Below are positions 6,859 through 14,129 of a DNA stretch of 21,466 nt, piece after piece. Position 1 is the first letter of the stretch, and each line of letters opens with the position of its first letter. The position numbers and the translations under genes are program-made. This stretch comes from a virus: IMG/VR virus record IMGVR_UViG_3300006917_000178, positions 1 through 21,466 of that record. One strand, written 5' to 3'. The notes under the pieces were generated by a model that was not told where the DNA came from, did no database searches, and saw only the letters and a list, made by a program, of their open reading frames with translations.

Positions 6859-9034
6859 TGGTCACCTCCAGAGACAGAGACGTGATGGTGATCGGCGTCG
6901 GGTCCGTGTGCTCGATGTACACCTGGCCCCCCTCCGACCAGTCCGGTGTGATGGGTACGCCGCGCACCCAGCTCTTCAGCCCAGGGGGCGTGCCGTAGGG
7001 CTCGTTGGTGCGGATTTTCATCTGCACCAGCTTGTTGAGTGCGGGTCCGATCTTCGGCGCGCCGCTCTCGTATAGCCGCACCCATACCTTGTCGACGCTC
7101 TTCGGTCGGCCGGAGCCGACGCCGGGCATCTCGAATGCGGCGGGCAGTGTGCGCAGCTGGCCGGTGATTGGCAGACCGATCTGCAGCACGCTGGTGGCCG
7201 CCGGGAGTTCATCCGGCAGCCCGCCACCGTCGACGACCTGCGGCGGGTACACCGCGCCGTCGCCGAGGATGTTGACCGTCAGCCCCTCCAGGTGGTCGAG
7301 CCCGTCCGTCACCGTCGTGATGGGGGTGCCGTCATAGGTGATACCGGCGTCCACGAAGAATGCGTCCTCCGCGTCGCCGAACAGGCGCGAGGCGAAGCGC
7401 TCCACATAGCGCACGGTGGCCTCGCCGACTGTGCGGTTCACGACCACGTACACCGCGTCCTCGTCCCCCTCGGGGACGGCGCACACGCTCTCGAAGGTGC
7501 CCAGGGTGTCGTGCTGGTGCCAGGCGAATACCTCCTGCTTGGGCAGGTAGGTCAGGCCCAACAGCTTGCCGTTGCTGCTGACCATCCACACTATGGGGTA
7601 GGGGGCCTCCGCGAACGCCATGTCGACCACGGTCAGGCTGTTGAACAGGTGCGGCGCGCGCAGGGACAGGTCGTCGCTCTCGTAGCCGATGTCGCCGCCG
7701 ACGTAGCTCAGCTGGCGGGCGTGGCCGCCTCGGGACGCCGCGTACACCAGGTTCTCGTTGGCCACCACCGGCTGGACGTTGTTGGCCCCCACGAAGCTCT
7801 GGGGTTTGACGTTGAAGGTCAGGGCGGTGAGGGCGTCGCTGTTGACCGACCATACCCGCCACACGGCGGAGCTGGTCAGGATCACCATGTCCTGCATGGG
7901 CACGATGTGCCGGATGGTGTTGGCCTGCCGGGCGGCGACGCGGAAGGAAATCGCGTCGTCGTCCCTGGGCGGGATGGAGTAGGTCAGGTTGCTCTCGGTC
8001 CCCGAGCGCGTCATCCACAGGTTCTGCGGCCGGTTGGTGGTGCCGCCGAACGCACGCCGCTGCTCGTGATAGCTGACCGCCGCAGGGTACTCCCCCGCGC
8101 CCGAGATCGGATCGTTCGCCTCGGGCGGCGTCTTCGACACGTCCGGTGTGATGTTGTCGTCGCGGAATGTGAGCAGCGTGGTCTGGCCCAGGTAGCCGTA
8201 GAGGCCGTTGTCCAGCTTGTAGACGTTGTAGCGCACCGCGCCGGTGACGGCGTCCCAGGTGATGGTGTTGTAGGCCCCCACCGCATTCAGGTTGTTGCTC
8301 GCGTCGTCCGACGACGACACCAAGCTCTCGTCCACGCCGCCGTCGATGGCGGTGACCACATACTCATGGTCGATCAGATCGGTGCCGGTGACGGTGGCCG
8401 TAGCGGTCACGTTGCCGGGGGGCGACAGCGTCGATGCGAAAGACACCACCGACAGCACCCACTGGGTGGCCCCAAGGCGGCGCAGCTCGCGCGCCGCGTA
8501 GCTGGGGTGGACGATGGTCAGCACGTCGGCCGACTGCACATAGTGCAGGGCGAACAGGTCCGCCTCGTCGTAGGGCGAGGGTATCTCGTATGCCGCGCTG
8601 GGCAGCGCGTACCAGTAGGTGGCGTTCGGGGGCGCGTTGCCGGTGGTGGCCGCCACGCAATAGTAGTTCGTGCCGCTCGACGAGACCAGGTCGCCGACCA
8701 CATACGCGGTCGCGCCATTATAGGCGGCGGGCGACCCCGCCAGCAGAGTGGCCCCGGCGGTGTGGAAGCGGATCACGCCGTCGCCGAACTCCAGCACCAT
8801 GCTTTGCTCGGTCGAGTAGACGAACGGGATGATCCGCGTCGCCTTCGAGCTGTCCGCCACCTCGCGCACGAAAGCGGTGCCGGGGCGGTTGGCCACCGGG
8901 CCGTGGGGGAGGGTGATGAAGTTACGGCACAGGGCCAGGCCGGTCTGGTACTTGCCGTCGTCGATGCGGCCCCAGAACTCCTCGGTCACCTCTCCACCGG
9001 CGAAGGACTTGGTGTGCGTGCGGGTGCTAGCCAC
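6848..9034 (-). CDS. Tail tubular protein B-like (nozzle)
   Basis: With a GTG start at 9034 the protein has 728 aa, close to T7 gp12 (about 794 aa). The N-terminal block is characteristic: KSFAGGEV, then GKYQTGLALCRNF and LPHGPVANRPGT, followed by IPFVYSTEQSMVLEFGDG. The middle contains QRRAFGGTTNRPQNLWM and SGTESNLTYSIPPRDDDAI, typical of the nozzle family, and a beta-rich C-terminus ends in ITSLSLEVTIGG. It forms the distal tail tube that joins the adaptor to the ejection complex. The GTG overlaps the last 8 bases of the adaptor gene. No in-frame ATG lies nearby that would keep the conserved block, and a further 18 codons upstream would run deeper into the adaptor gene. Family call is secure; the exact start is probable. 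Confidence 0.9.
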   Translation of the reverse strand: MASTRTHTKSFAGGEVTEEFWGRIDDGKYQTGLALCRNFITLPHGPVANRPGTAFVREVADSSKATRIIPFVYSTEQSMVLEFGDGVIRFHTAGATLLAGSPAAYNGATAYVVGDLVSSSGTNYYCVAATTGNAPPNATYWYALPSAAYEIPSPYDEADLFALHYVQSADVLTIVHPSYAARELRRLGATQWVLSVVSFASTLSPPGNVTATATVTGTDLIDHEYVVTAIDGGVDESLVSSSDDASNNLNAVGAYNTITWDAVTGAVRYNVYKLDNGLYGYLGQTTLLTFRDDNITPDVSKTPPEANDPISGAGEYPAAVSYHEQRRAFGGTTNRPQNLWMTRSGTESNLTYSIPPRDDDAISFRVAARQANTIRHIVPMQDMVILTSSAVWRVWSVNSDALTALTFNVKPQSFVGANNVQPVVANENLVYAASRGGHARQLSYVGGDIGYESDDLSLRAPHLFNSLTVVDMAFAEAPYPIVWMVSSNGKLLGLTYLPKQEVFAWHQHDTLGTFESVCAVPEGDEDAVYVVVNRTVGEATVRYVERFASRLFGDAEDAFFVDAGITYDGTPITTVTDGLDHLEGLTVNILGDGAVYPPQVVDGGGLPDELPAATSVLQIGLPITGQLRTLPAAFEMPGVGSGRPKSVDKVWVRLYESGAPKIGPALNKLVQMKIRTNEPYGTPPGLKSWVRGVPITPDWSEGGQVYIEHTDPTPITITSLSLEVTIGG

Positions 9035-9641
9035 GGGCGGCGATCCAGCCGGGTGTGTGCTCGGGGCGGGTCTTGCTCTGCGTCGCATTGCTGCGGGTCG
9101 CCGCAGCGTACTGGGTTATGAAGGTGGCGTAGGCCGTACGCGCGGCGTTCGTGCCGGTCTCGCCCTTGAGCAGCGGGCCCGCCACGTAGGACGCCAACAG
9201 CCAGCTCAGGCAGTCGACGAACAGCGGCGAGAACCGAGCGGGGTTGGTGACGCGCGAGATGAAGCGAACGGTCGCCACCGGCGTGTTGGTCAGGATCATC
9301 ACCTGGTCGGTGCTGTCGCTCTCCTGCTCAAACTCGACGCCGTCGGAGATGTCGTTGGTGTAGCCCTCGGGCAGCACGCTCAGCACGCGCAGGCAGTTGT
9401 TCGGCTCCGCGTAGACGTACTGCCAGGAGGTGAAGGTCTCATCCAGCTGCGCCAGCAGCGTGCGCCGGGTGGCGAACTTCCAGGGGTGCATCTCCAGCAG
9501 GGTGTCGCGGGCGATGGGTAGCCACAGCGCGCAGTGCTCCGCCTCGGCGCTGCCCTCGGGCGGATCGAGGGACGAGACCGATGCGTCGTCGCCCAGGTGG
9601 GCCAGAGCCAGGTTGGCTATCGCTACGTTCGTGGTGGCCAT
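9027..9641 (-). CDS. Tail tubular protein A-like (head-tail adaptor)
   Basis: This 204-aa protein (T7 gp11 is 196 aa) carries the adaptor family pattern: VAIANLALAHLGDDASVSSL at the N-terminus, ARDTLLEMHPWKFATRRTLLA, then WQYVYAEPNNCLRVLSVLP, and a C-terminal helical pair around FVDCLSWLLASYVAGPL. The protein docks under the connector and starts the tail. The ATG is preceded by GAGGG five bases upstream. A strong terminator hairpin lies only 17 bases upstream of the start, between this gene and the 73-aa gene, so expression depends on readthrough or on an unseen start of transcription. The C-terminus is short and polar (ATQSKTRPEHTPGWIAARG). It overlaps the GTG start of the nozzle gene. Confidence 0.9.
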   Translation of the reverse strand: MATTNVAIANLALAHLGDDASVSSLDPPEGSAEAEHCALWLPIARDTLLEMHPWKFATRRTLLAQLDETFTSWQYVYAEPNNCLRVLSVLPEGYTNDISDGVEFEQESDSTDQVMILTNTPVATVRFISRVTNPARFSPLFVDCLSWLLASYVAGPLLKGETGTNAARTAYATFITQYAAATRSNATQSKTRPEHTPGWIAARG

Positions 9642-9657
9642 GTAGCCCTCAGAAAAA

Positions 9658-9681
9658 CGGCCCCGGCCTGAACCGGGGCCG
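9658..9681 (-). terminator. Intrinsic terminator upstream of tail genes
   Basis: Read on the minus strand, CGGCCCCGG, a six-base loop (TTCAGG) and CCGGGGCCG form a perfect nine-pair GC stem followed directly by TTTTTCTG. This is a classic Rho-independent terminator. It lies between the 73-aa gene and the adaptor gene, in the middle of the late operon, so it more likely reduces than abolishes transcription of the tail genes. Confidence 0.85.
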
Positions 9682-9714
9682 CTATCGGCTTAGGTGAATG
9701 CTTGAGCGCTGGGC

Positions 9715-9936
9715 TCAGGCGAGATCGCTGCCGTCATCGTCCTCGGTAGCGGCGGGTGCGGCCTTGCCGCTCTTGCGGCCCGCTTTGGAGCCCCCCTTGC
9801 GCCCATCCCCGTCGTGGTCGAGCGGGTCGATGAGCTGCAGGTTGGGTCCGGCTTTGCCGTCGTACTCGACGATGTCGCCCTCGTCCCTGAGCTGGTGGCC
9901 GATGTACGACCGCTCCATTACGCGATAGCGGGGCAT
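9715..9936 (-). CDS. Small conserved phage protein, function unknown (between cement and adaptor)
   Basis: This 73-aa protein begins MPRYRVMERSYIGHQLRDEG and continues DIVEYDGKAGPNLQLIDP, a short beta-rich domain seen after capsid or cement genes in other phages. The C-terminal half is a disordered basic-then-acidic tail (GGSKAGRKSGKAA, then TEDDDGSD). The ATG at 9936 has AAGGA eight bases upstream. It stands alone between two hairpins (9971-9994 and 9658-9681), so it may be produced in an amount different from both neighbours. No enzymatic motif is visible. A minor head or head-completion protein is a guess from position only. Confidence 0.72.
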   Translation of the reverse strand: MPRYRVMERSYIGHQLRDEGDIVEYDGKAGPNLQLIDPLDHDGDGRKGGSKAGRKSGKAAPAATEDDDGSDLA

Positions 9937-9970
9937 GGTGAAGTCCTTGTGCTGTTGAAACGGGAGTGGT

Positions 9971-9994
9971 GGGGCGGAGCCGAAGCCCCGCCCC
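9971..9994 (-). terminator. GC-rich hairpin with UUCG tetraloop after the cement gene
   Basis: On the minus strand GGGGCGGGGC, loop TTCG and GCTCCGCCCC form a ten-pair stem with one G-U pair. In RNA this is a UUCG tetraloop, which is exceptionally stable. No T-tract follows (ACCACTCCCG), so it looks more like an mRNA 3'-end stabiliser or a pause/partial terminator than a full intrinsic terminator. It lies six bases beyond the stop codon of the cement gene. Confidence 0.7.
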
Positions 9995-10000
9995 TACGCG

Positions 10001-10447
10001 CTACAGGGTAGAGAAGCCGCTCGGGAAGTAGGTCAGATCGGTGACGTCCTTCACGATGCGGGCAGAGATCGACCCGGCGGAGTGGGTGCCGGTGCCGACG
10101 TACTGCACGCCGAGGTAGCGCTGCGCGGCGGTCGTGGCGAGCGGGCGCGGCGGGATCGGCATGTAGAAGTTGAACCCGGCCACCAGGGTCGCGTCCGCGA
10201 AAGTCGGCGAGGTGGCGAGCACTGTCGGCGAACCCAGGTTGGCGGCGGCCGAGGTGATGATCTGCGCGTAAACGGCGGTGCCGCCCGCGAAGGCCACGTC
10301 CACGGTGAACAGGACGAACAGGCGTTCGCCCACACCCTGGTCGCGCTTGGTGACACCCAGATCGACGGTGTTCGTCGACACATAGGTGGCCGCGTTGCGG
10401 ATGTCCGCTTGTGCGTCGGAGAGGAGGAGCAAGGCGTCGGTGATCAT
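10001..10447 (-). CDS. Capsid cement/decoration protein, Bbp16-like
   Basis: The 148-aa protein reads MITDALLLLSDAQADIRNAA, then TNTVDLGVTKRDQGVGERLF, with a C-terminal half containing PLATTAAQRYLGVQYVGTGT and ending in ARIVKDVTDLTYFPSGFSTL. This pattern matches the BPP-1 Bbp16 family, whose member is a jellyroll cement protein on the BPP-1 capsid. It follows the major capsid gene directly, as in BPP-1. The ATG at 10447 was chosen because the family begins at this methionine; longer in-frame starts would run into the capsid gene. The Shine-Dalgarno is poor (GGGA about nine bases upstream). Hairpins lie on both sides (10481-10504 and 9971-9994). Confidence 0.83.
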   Translation of the reverse strand: MITDALLLLSDAQADIRNAATYVSTNTVDLGVTKRDQGVGERLFVLFTVDVAFAGGTAVYAQIITSAAANLGSPTVLATSPTFADATLVAGFNFYMPIPPRPLATTAAQRYLGVQYVGTGTHSAGSISARIVKDVTDLTYFPSGFSTL

Positions 10448-10480
10448 GTGATTTGTCCCATGGGGTGAAAACCTAAGCGA

Positions 10481-10504
10481 CGGGCCCGGCGCTAGCCGGG
10501 CCCG
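10481..10504 (-). terminator. GC-rich hairpin after the major capsid gene
   Basis: CGGGCCCGGC and its perfect complement GCCGGGCCCG flank a four-base loop, giving a ten-pair stem 12 bases beyond the capsid stop codon. On the minus strand it is followed by TCGCTTAGGTTTTCACC, so the T-run is short and displaced. It is probably a weak terminator or an mRNA stabiliser that keeps capsid transcripts in excess over the distal genes. Confidence 0.65.
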
Positions 10505-10515
10505 CCACCGGCGGT

Positions 10516-11517
10516 TTAGGTGACCCGCGCCTCCGTGTTCAGGAGCCTGTCGACCCGGCGCATCGGGATGCCGAGGAAGGTGGCCCACATGGTGGGGGTG
10601 CCGAACTGCGTCAGCCCCTCCTTAACCGCGACGGCGCTGGAGGACTTGTTCAGCCCCTGGATCGCCAGCTGCGTCCAGACGGTGCGGTTCATGTAGAACA
10701 CCGCGCGTCCGGCCCCGAGGTTCGGGATTTTGGCCATCGCCCTGACCATGAGCTTGATCAGGTCCGCCGCCGAGCTTTCGGCCACCAGGTTGGTGGTGTC
10801 GATGTTGGCGATGCGCACGACGTAGCGCCAGTCCTTCACCACCAGCCCGTTGTCCCAGGTGAAGTGGGTGCGGTAGGCCTGGAAGCGTCCACCAGCGCTG
10901 TCGATGATGGTGTCTTCGCCCAGGTCTTCCTGCTTCAGGCCCGCGCTTGAGCCCTTCGGGAAGGTGCCGAAGACGGTGTTGTCGCCCCAGACGACCAACC
11001 AGATCGACGTGTTGACCGAGCTGGTGCCCAGTGCGTCGATGATGTTGCCGCCGTTACCGGCGGACAGCGAGGAGTAGCGCGGCGCGAGGCCGAGGTACTT
11101 CTTCGGGTCCGTCGCCGGGTTGCCGTAGAGCATGGTCTCCGCCTGCTCTTGCGACATGGCCTCGATGAAGGCCTTGTCTTCCGAGAGGCGGAAGGCGGCG
11201 GTGTTGCCGTTGAGCGCGGCCAGCTTGACGTCGATCTCGCTGTACGCTTCGAGCATGCCGACCGTCTCGTCGACCTGAGCGGTGGTCGACTTGCTGGTCG
11301 GCACACCGGCGTTCAGGGCGCGCCAGTAGACGGTGGGCAGGCCGGTGCGGACGATGACGCGGTGGCCGGTGGGCAGGTTGCCCTCGACGAACATCGCGTC
11401 TTCGAGGATTTCGTTGGTCTGAGCCAAAATCTCCACGAACGTGGGGATGTTGCCTTCAGGGTCAACGCGCTTCGCCCAGTCCGCGAGGGTGAGGGCGTTT
11501 GTTGCCAGAGTGGACAT
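10516..11517 (-). CDS. Major capsid protein
   Basis: This 333-aa protein is recognisable as the major capsid protein of BPP-1-like podoviruses (Bbp17 type, HK97-like fold). It begins with a long helix (ALTLADWAKRVDPEGNIPTF), then EILAQTNEILEDAMFVEGNL and PTGHRVIVRTGLPTVYWRAL, and later ETMLYGNPATDPKKYLGLAP. The second half has LVVWGDNTVFGTFPKG, HFTWDNGLVVKDWRYVVRIA and IPMRRVDRLLNTEARVT. It follows the scaffold gene and precedes the cement gene, as in BPP-1. The start ATG has a GGAGG 11 bases upstream that sits in the loop of a small hairpin. Fold and role are secure by family pattern and position. Confidence 0.92.
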   Translation of the reverse strand: MSTLATNALTLADWAKRVDPEGNIPTFVEILAQTNEILEDAMFVEGNLPTGHRVIVRTGLPTVYWRALNAGVPTSKSTTAQVDETVGMLEAYSEIDVKLAALNGNTAAFRLSEDKAFIEAMSQEQAETMLYGNPATDPKKYLGLAPRYSSLSAGNGGNIIDALGTSSVNTSIWLVVWGDNTVFGTFPKGSSAGLKQEDLGEDTIIDSAGGRFQAYRTHFTWDNGLVVKDWRYVVRIANIDTTNLVAESSAADLIKLMVRAMAKIPNLGAGRAVFYMNRTVWTQLAIQGLNKSSSAVAVKEGLTQFGTPTMWATFLGIPMRRVDRLLNTEARVT

Positions 11518-11519
11518 GG

Positions 11520-11538
11520 CTCACTGAGCCTCCGTGAG
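11520..11538 (-). promoter_or_regulatory. Small hairpin presenting the capsid Shine-Dalgarno
   Basis: On the minus strand CTCAC and GTGAG pair around a nine-base loop GGAGGCTCA that contains the full GGAGG. The stem ends two bases before the capsid ATG. Folding would expose the Shine-Dalgarno in the loop and shorten the otherwise long 11-base spacing, so it may enhance capsid translation. The stem is only five pairs and could be fortuitous. Confidence 0.35.
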
Positions 11539-11549
11539 GGTTGGTCCGA

Positions 11550-12230
11550 TCAGGCCGCTTTGTTCTTGTTGCGGGCCTGGGTGGGATACATGCGTTCCTC
11601 GGCCGTGAGCTTGTCGCCGGTAGCGGCGTCCCCCACGACGAGGCGGTCTTCGCTGATCGCCTGACCGACCTTGAGAAACATCCGAATGACTTCGGGGTGG
11701 TTCCCCAGGCCGCTGTCGTTCAGCAGCGCGGTGAGGGCGGGCGTAGCGAAGGTGGCCTTCGCCTTGTCCACCACGACCAGGTTCTCGGTGAGCTTCGCGC
11801 CCCCGATCTCCGGGTCGGCCTTGGACTGCTCCAGCCACTGGGCCTTGGCGGTTTCGAGCTGGGCCAGGTGCTGCTCGTTGGCCTTCTCGACCAACTTCAG
11901 CCCCAGGTTCAGCACGCTCTGCGCCTTGTCCTGCGGGAGGTTCAGTTCCTTGGCGAGGCCCGAGAACTCGGTGGTCAGATCGGCGTCGAGTTCGACGTCG
12001 TCCGGCACCGTGAACGCGGCGTATGCCTCCGGCGCGCCTTGCGGCTCGGCGGGGGCGTCGGCCTCGGTTGTGGCCCCATCGTCCTTGGTCGCTGCTTCTC
12101 CCTCGGGCGCGGCTTCGGTCGCCGGAGCGGCCGGAGTGGCGGGGATCGCGGGAGACGAACCATCGGCGGGAGCGGCTGCAGCGGGTGCGGCAGCGGCGTC
12201 AGCTTCAGGCGTCGGCGTTCCGTCGGACAT
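11550..12230 (-). CDS. Scaffold (head assembly) protein
   Basis: This 226-aa acidic protein begins with a roughly 75-residue Ala/Pro/Glu-rich disordered region (PAAAAPADGSSPAIPATPAA and similar), then FTVPDDVELDADLTTEFSGL and AKELNLPQDKAQSVLNLGLK, a long helix (EKANEQHLAQLETAKAQWLE), and GNHPEVIRMFLKVGQAISED near the end. This is the usual architecture of podovirus scaffold proteins: acidic, helical and ending in a basic tail (ARNKNKAA) that can bind the capsid protein. It lies immediately upstream of the major capsid gene. The ATG overlaps the upstream Bbp19-like gene by 26 bases. Role is inferred with good confidence from composition, the VPDDVELD-type motif and position. Confidence 0.85.
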   Translation of the reverse strand: MSDGTPTPEADAAAAPAAAAPADGSSPAIPATPAAPATEAAPEGEAATKDDGATTEADAPAEPQGAPEAYAAFTVPDDVELDADLTTEFSGLAKELNLPQDKAQSVLNLGLKLVEKANEQHLAQLETAKAQWLEQSKADPEIGGAKLTENLVVVDKAKATFATPALTALLNDSGLGNHPEVIRMFLKVGQAISEDRLVVGDAATGDKLTAEERMYPTQARNKNKAA

Positions 12231-12534
12231 TCTCAGAGTGCTCCGTGAGCATGGTCGTGAACAGAGCAGCGTCGTTACCGATTAGCAGGGCCATGAGCCG
12301 CTGCCCGAAGTTGCGATTGCCCTCTAGGAAGGCAGTATGCGTCGCGTCCCCGACGGTATAACTCAGTCTGAACACTCCCGATTTCTCTAGCAGCCGCCAC
12401 ACAATGCGGCGACCGATCTTGCTTTTCATGAGCCAGACCAGGTCCGACATCTCCAACTCCTTCTCCAACTGCTCCGGCGTCTTGCCGTTGCCTTTGGGCT
12501 CGGAGATGTCGTGCGGGTCGTAGTCCTCGCTCAT
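12205..12534 (-). CDS. Bbp19-like conserved phage protein
   Basis: The 109-aa protein contains DLVWLMKSKIGRRIVWRLLE, then SGVFRLSYTVGDATHTAFLE and GNRNFGQRLMALL, followed by FTTMLTEHSEN. This is the pattern of the small Bbp19 family of BPP-1-like phages, found between connector and scaffold; its function is not established. The first 25 residues are polar and probably disordered. The start ATG (12534) has no clear Shine-Dalgarno. It lies 28 bases downstream of a copy of the 13-bp promoter-like motif, so it may be the first gene of a scaffold-capsid transcript. It overlaps the scaffold start by 26 bases. Confidence 0.78.
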   Translation of the reverse strand: MSEDYDPHDISEPKGNGKTPEQLEKELEMSDLVWLMKSKIGRRIVWRLLEKSGVFRLSYTVGDATHTAFLEGNRNFGQRLMALLIGNDAALFTTMLTEHSENVRRNADA

Positions 12535-12562
12535 CGCAGCAAGTTACGTGCGGGCGTGACGC

Positions 12563-12575
12563 ATTATGCGCACCG
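12563..12575 (-). promoter_or_regulatory. Promoter-like 13-bp motif, copy C
   Basis: The minus-strand sequence CGGTGCGCATAAT is identical to copies at 16977-16989 and 19082-19094. It lies in the 45-base gap between the decoration-like gene and the Bbp19-like gene, 28 bases before the latter's ATG. CATAAT resembles a -10 hexamer, but no TTGACA-like -35 box is visible at the usual distance. A promoter read by a phage polymerase or with an activator is the preferred reading. Confidence 0.6.
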
Positions 12576-12579
12576 CGTC

Positions 12580-13242
12580 TTAGGCGACGAAGGCGAGCTG
12601 CTCCCAGACCGGGACGGCCAGCGTGCCGGTGTTGGAGTAGTAGTCGCCGGACGAGATGTCGACGAGCAGCGAGCCTATGCCCGCCGTGCCGATCCCAACA
12701 CCGGTGCCGCCTTCCAGCGCGTCTTCCGCCATGGCGGTCACCACGCCCGAGCCGTCGTCGGCCGAGCCGCTGTCGCTGGTGTCTACGGCCACCGTCACCA
12801 GCGCAGCCGCAGCGGCACTGGCCTCGATAGCCGCCAGCACGTCGGCGGCGGTCGAGGTGATGTCCCCGTTCTCGTCGGTGGCGAGCGACACGACGATGTC
12901 GGTGCCGTCCACGGAGACGGACAGCTCGGCGTCGTTCGCCGCAGGGTCGACGTAGGCGATGGTGACCGCGTTGCCGTCTGCGCCGTAAGCGACGGCGGTG
13001 AAGGTCAGCCCATTGTCGTCGCCGGTAGGGTTGACGTCGAGGGTGGCCTGGGCGCTCGCATCGGGCGCGCCGTCGTTGTGGTAGATGCCCCAGTCCGAGC
13101 CCAGGCGCGCCTGTGCGTCGCCTGGCGCGACCTGGTTCACGGTCTTCGCGTCCAGCGCATCGATGGCGTACTCGTTGACGGCGAGCCGCCCTTGAGGGCC
13201 GAAGTTGTCGTAGTTTCCGGGGTAGTTTTGGCGCAAGCCCAT
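12580..13242 (-). CDS. Decoration-like structural protein
   Basis: The 220-aa acidic protein starts MGLRQNYPGNYDNFGPQGRL, a motif found at the start of other phage surface proteins. Its middle (about 75-180) is a beta-rich domain reading NGLTFTAVAYGADGNAVTIA, VSVDGTDIVVSLATDENGDI, then TSTAADVLAAIEASAAAAAL and GVVTAMAEDALEGGTGV. I recognise this block from structural proteins of many tailed phages, where it occurs alone or repeated; it is often called a decoration or head-fibre domain. Asp and Ala are very frequent, and no enzyme motif is seen. The ATG has AGGAGA nine bases upstream in a leader almost identical to that of the gene at 14674. The position between the connector and scaffold genes supports a capsid-surface role, which remains an inference. 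Confidence 0.7.
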   Translation of the reverse strand: MGLRQNYPGNYDNFGPQGRLAVNEYAIDALDAKTVNQVAPGDAQARLGSDWGIYHNDGAPDASAQATLDVNPTGDDNGLTFTAVAYGADGNAVTIAYVDPAANDAELSVSVDGTDIVVSLATDENGDITSTAADVLAAIEASAAAAALVTVAVDTSDSGSADDGSGVVTAMAEDALEGGTGVGIGTAGIGSLLVDISSGDYYSNTGTLAVPVWEQLAFVA

Positions 13243-13295
13243 GGTCGTCTCTCCTAGTCGTTTTGACAGCGGAAGCTCAGATCAGCTTGCCCGCA

Positions 13296-14129
13296 CTACG
13301 AAACCACGAAGTCGGCATTGGCGGTGAAGGTGTGGATTGTGTAGCCGCCGCTGGTGGTTATCGCGCCGCCCGTGGCCGAGATCGCGCCGGTGAGGTATCG
13401 AATGATGACGACGCCAGAGCCGCCAGCGGTGGCCCCGCTGCCTGCGCCCGATCCGCCCCCGCCTCCACCACGATTGGCGGTTGCCGCTGTGGCGGGAGTT
13501 GAGGTTGAGCCCGTCCCCCCGGAGCCAGCACCCGCACCGCCTGTGCCGAAACGATCAGCGGTGTAGGCACCCGCGCCGCCGCCCGAGCCGTAAGTGACCG
13601 AGGCTCCCGATATGGAGGAGGCCACGCCGGGGCCGCCGTGTCCTCGGTTCGCGCCGCCGCCGTCCGATCCGACACCGCCAGCCCCGCCACCGCCACCACC
13701 AGAGGCGTTGGAGTTAGACGCGGAGGCCCCGCCCCCTCTGTACCCGGCGGTGGCCGTGCCGTAGCCGGTCGATCCGCCGCCGTCCTGCGCGCCGCCGCCC
13801 GATGCGCCGTTGCTGCCTGGGCCGTCTGAGTAGCCGCCCGAGCCCGCGCCCCCGCCCCCGCCCACAGCGGTGTAGCCAAGGCCGGTGGTGCTTGCGCCGT
13901 TGGCTCCGTTGGCGGACGAGACTGTTGCGCCGCCCGCGCCGACGACGATGGGATAGGTCCCTGCGGCGATAACTACGCCGCTTTCGGACCTAACCTCGCC
14001 CCCGCCCCCGCCGCCAGCACTGTAGCCTTGGCCGCCAGCACCCCCGCCGCCCACCAGCAAAATGTCGAGCAGCATCGGCAAGGCGCTGCTACGCCTCGCC
14101 CCTACCATCCGCCCTGGTTGAACCAGCAT
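13296..14129 (-). CDS. Glycine-rich surface/fibre protein
   Basis: This 277-aa protein is dominated by Gly, Ala and Ser. After a basic start (MLVQPGRMVGARRSSALPML) comes LDILLVGGGGAGG, then about 180 residues of GGGGGAG-type runs, and an ending GGSGVVIIRYLTG followed by GGYTIHTFTANADFVVS. The VGGGGAGG opening and YTIHTFT ending are hallmarks of glycine-rich domains (Gly_rich_2 type) in phage tail and adhesin proteins, where Gly-rich strands can pack as polyglycine-II helices that bind cell surfaces. The ATG overlaps the upstream stop (TAATG), so it is coupled to the 181-aa gene. The second methionine at residue 19 is an alternative start. The location in the head block rather than with the tail suggests a head fibre; this is inferred. 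Confidence 0.75.
   Translation of the reverse strand: MLVQPGRMVGARRSSALPMLLDILLVGGGGAGGQGYSAGGGGGGEVRSESGVVIAAGTYPIVVGAGGATVSSANGANGASTTGLGYTAVGGGGGAGSGGYSDGPGSNGASGGGAQDGGGSTGYGTATAGYRGGGASASNSNASGGGGGGAGGVGSDGGGANRGHGGPGVASSISGASVTYGSGGGAGAYTADRFGTGGAGAGSGGTGSTSTPATAATANRGGGGGGSGAGSGATAGGSGVVIIRYLTGAISATGGAITTSGGYTIHTFTANADFVVS

Noticed and set aside
8231-8240. GCGCACCGCG, matching part of the 13-bp motif and its flank
   Set aside because: It lacks the ATTAT half, lies in the middle of the nozzle gene and is not followed by a gene start.
7292-9121. A 609-codon open frame on the plus strand antisense to the nozzle gene
   Set aside because: Same reason: low-complexity composition and no domain, opposite a well-conserved tail gene.
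10448-10588. N-terminal extension of the cement protein into the capsid gene
   Set aside because: It crosses the hairpin and the capsid 3' end, and the family begins at the ATG at 10447.
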